Shown here: positions 62,379 to 64,000 of the stretch, piece by piece
Numbering within the stretch: the stretch's first letter is position 1
How the letters are laid out: every line of letters starts with the position of its first letter
Source: a virus
Virus record (IMG/VR): IMGVR_UViG_3300046170_000274
Span: 1-64,000 of that record
Length of the DNA: 64,000 bases
Direction: 5' to 3' (one strand)
Translations under genes and position numbers: made by a program
The notes under the pieces: generated by a model
What the model saw: only the letters and a program-made list of their open reading frames with translations
Told to the model about the DNA's origin: nothing
Database searches by the model: none

Positions 62379-64000
62379 TATAATAAAATTATTGCAAGAA
62401 TTGATGTCAAAGAAACCTACCCCTAAAGGTGGGATTGCTGATACTGCAGCAGGTGTAGAGTTTATTGGTAAGAAATTATCTAAAGAACAAGTAGGTGATT
62501 TTACTATTATTGGATCTAAACTAACTGATGCAAGTAGATTTAGACCGTTTGATGTACGAAATGTTGGTAGAGATAATAGATACATGTACATGAGAGATTA
62601 CGCTGATGAATTACAAAGTAACTTTGAAAAGACATTAAGATTTATACAAGACAATCCAGACATTAGATTAACTCAAGCACAGAAAGATAATGTGTTCTAC
62701 AATCTTGGTGTTTACAGACGTGTCAATGCTGAAAAAAATAAATTAGAAAAAGGTTATATTGATGAAGGGTAAAAACCCAGAAGAGATTTATAAAAAAACA
62801 GATGATGAAAGACCACTTGAAGAGTTGCCATTTGTAAAAGTTTTAGAGAGAACTAAAAAAACAATAGATGAGTTTCAGAAAAAAGTAAAAGAGACTGAAG
62901 ATATATTTAAGCCACCAAGTCCAGAAGAATTATCTGCAGGTCAGATTAGATATAATAAACTGTACAATGGTCCGGGGTACGAGAGAGGTAATTCAAGTTT
63001 ATATAGAGGTTATGGTAGTAGCTTTTTACCAAGACTACATGAAAAAGGAATCATCAAACTAGATGATGAGATTTATCAAAACTTAAAACAAGGTAAGCAC
63101 CACTATGGTGGAGCAGATTTCTTCGCACCAGATCCTATTAGAATATGGAGAAAACATTTTGGTGATGATGTTTTTGAAAAGTTAGATAACTTCGATCCAG
63201 ATAACGAAGACATCTTTCAATGGCTATCTCGAAACAATATACAACCAACAAACAGAGTTGGTCCTAAGAATGCGTTAGAGTATATGAACTCAACAGAGAT
63301 TGGACAAAGATTAGCAGATGAAGCACAACTACTTAACAAGTACAAGGACCCTGCATCACAGGGTGATAATGCTAAATACTATTACGCAGATAAACCCGAT
63401 CAGAGAATGGAACGGATCACGTACCACGGAGAAAACATACAAGGCTACGAGACAGCTTTACAGAAAATGGACCCTGAAGCATATAACAAATACGCTGCAG
63501 AGTTCCGTCAAGCAACAAATGACGCAAACGTAATACCGTTTAACAAAGATGAAGGGCATTAGAGCTATAGCTGCTGATTCCGAAGAAGGTAAAGAAATTA
63601 CAAAAGGTATATTAGATTTAGCTGATAGATCTAGCGGAGAAAATATTGTTGCACTTGCGGATCCTGTATCAGATGCCATTGCAGCAATTAAAGCTTTAGA
63701 ACCTATGGATGCTATGAAAGAAGCAAACTTAGTTGCAGGTAAACAAGGTAAGTATGCAGACTTATCTGACGAACAGGTAAACAAAATTATAGAAGATACT
63801 AACGATCACATCTTTGAAAGAGATCCTATCGAACCAGAAGACTTTGCAAAAGGTGGACGTGTTAATTTTAATCAAGGGTCTGCTCCAACAAGTGGTTTGT
63901 TAAACAAATCTTATTGATGTTGCAACAGCAAGTGGTGCACTTGTTAGAGCAACTAGAGCAATCTTTCAACCGCTATGGGTTAATGGGCCGGAAATTTATC
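62371..64000 (+). CDS. Large virion-associated protein, copy 2 (partial, frameshifted)
   Basis: From ATG 62371: MDDIIKLLQELMSKKPTPKG, open to ~62769, then YKKTDDERPLEELPFVKVLE, RIWRKHFGDDVFEKLDNFDP, and after a shift near 63553 DSEEGKEITKGILDLADRSS. After AKGGRVNF the sequence differs from copy 1: NQGSAPTSGLL, another shift near 63915, then DVATASGALVRATRAIFQPL. Runs off the window. Confidence 0.6.

Larger units (their letters stand above)
60631..63871. repeat. Second copy of long diverged direct repeat
   Basis: Colinear with 1-3235. The starts are identical, coding regions differ mainly at synonymous positions, and a few indels differ between copies. Homology ends inside the virion gene after GGRVNF. 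Confidence 0.9.

Noticed and set aside
1-64000. Recoded TAG stop codon
   Set aside because: Several intact genes end at TAG (16739, 19666, 21460 and 22660 genes), and the internal TAGs come with frame changes explained by one-base indels seen in only one copy.
60631-64000. Ordinary terminal redundancy
   Set aside because: The two copies differ by many substitutions and end in unrelated sequence, so they are not one genome's identical ends.

Overview
The window is a low-GC tailed-phage genome. It looks like a short-tailed (podovirus-like) marine phage related to those infecting SAR11-type Alphaproteobacteria. The signs are AT-rich coding, many tiny tightly overlapping genes, a portal/adaptor/nozzle set with no sheath, tube or tape-measure gene, and several small families I associate with marine phages. 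The host assignment is inference. There is no phage RNA polymerase, integrase, rRNA or tRNA that I can see.

Layout. 1-39 is the tail of a small early gene. Two intergenic hairpins, terL and two large accessory virion genes follow (252-7720), then portal, holin-like protein, a cluster of small basic proteins, GroES-like co-chaperonin, scaffold and major capsid protein (7.7-15.6 kb). Adaptors lie at 17-19 kb. An adhesin region follows at 19-29 kb and contains what looks like a duplicated cassette of short C1q-like fibre genes. Then come a nozzle-like protein, putative internal virion proteins including a ~1,490-residue gene, and lysis genes (29-41.4 kb). A leftward Snf2-type helicase and a bidirectional promoter (42.9 kb) open the replication/early half: AEP primase, UvrD-like helicase, family A DNA polymerase with Leu at the 762-equivalent site, RecB-like nuclease, homing endonuclease, leftward terS, and many small proteins. 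A leftward, locally GC-richer block (56.4-58.4 kb) carries arrays of a GCTTGNN heptamer beside promoters.

The early half is punctuated by perfect TTGACA -35 boxes with 16-17 nt spacers. Several -10 boxes sit inside TAGGATA/TATCCTA inverted repeats, and three promoters predict nearly leaderless mRNAs. A ribbon-helix-helix gene at 52.6 kb is a candidate regulator.

From 60631 the sequence returns to position 1: terL and its neighbour recur as a diverged second copy (mainly synonymous changes, compensated changes in a hairpin), then switch to an unrelated sequence at 63872. The unit is 60,630 bp. This suggests a circularly permuted or concatemeric genome joined to a related strain, rather than simple terminal redundancy.

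Many essential genes are interrupted by single-base insertions or deletions spread over the window (terL, portal, scaffold, ejection protein, both helicases, terS and others). I read them mainly as uncorrected long-read sequencing errors and give such genes as single spans with the break positions noted.
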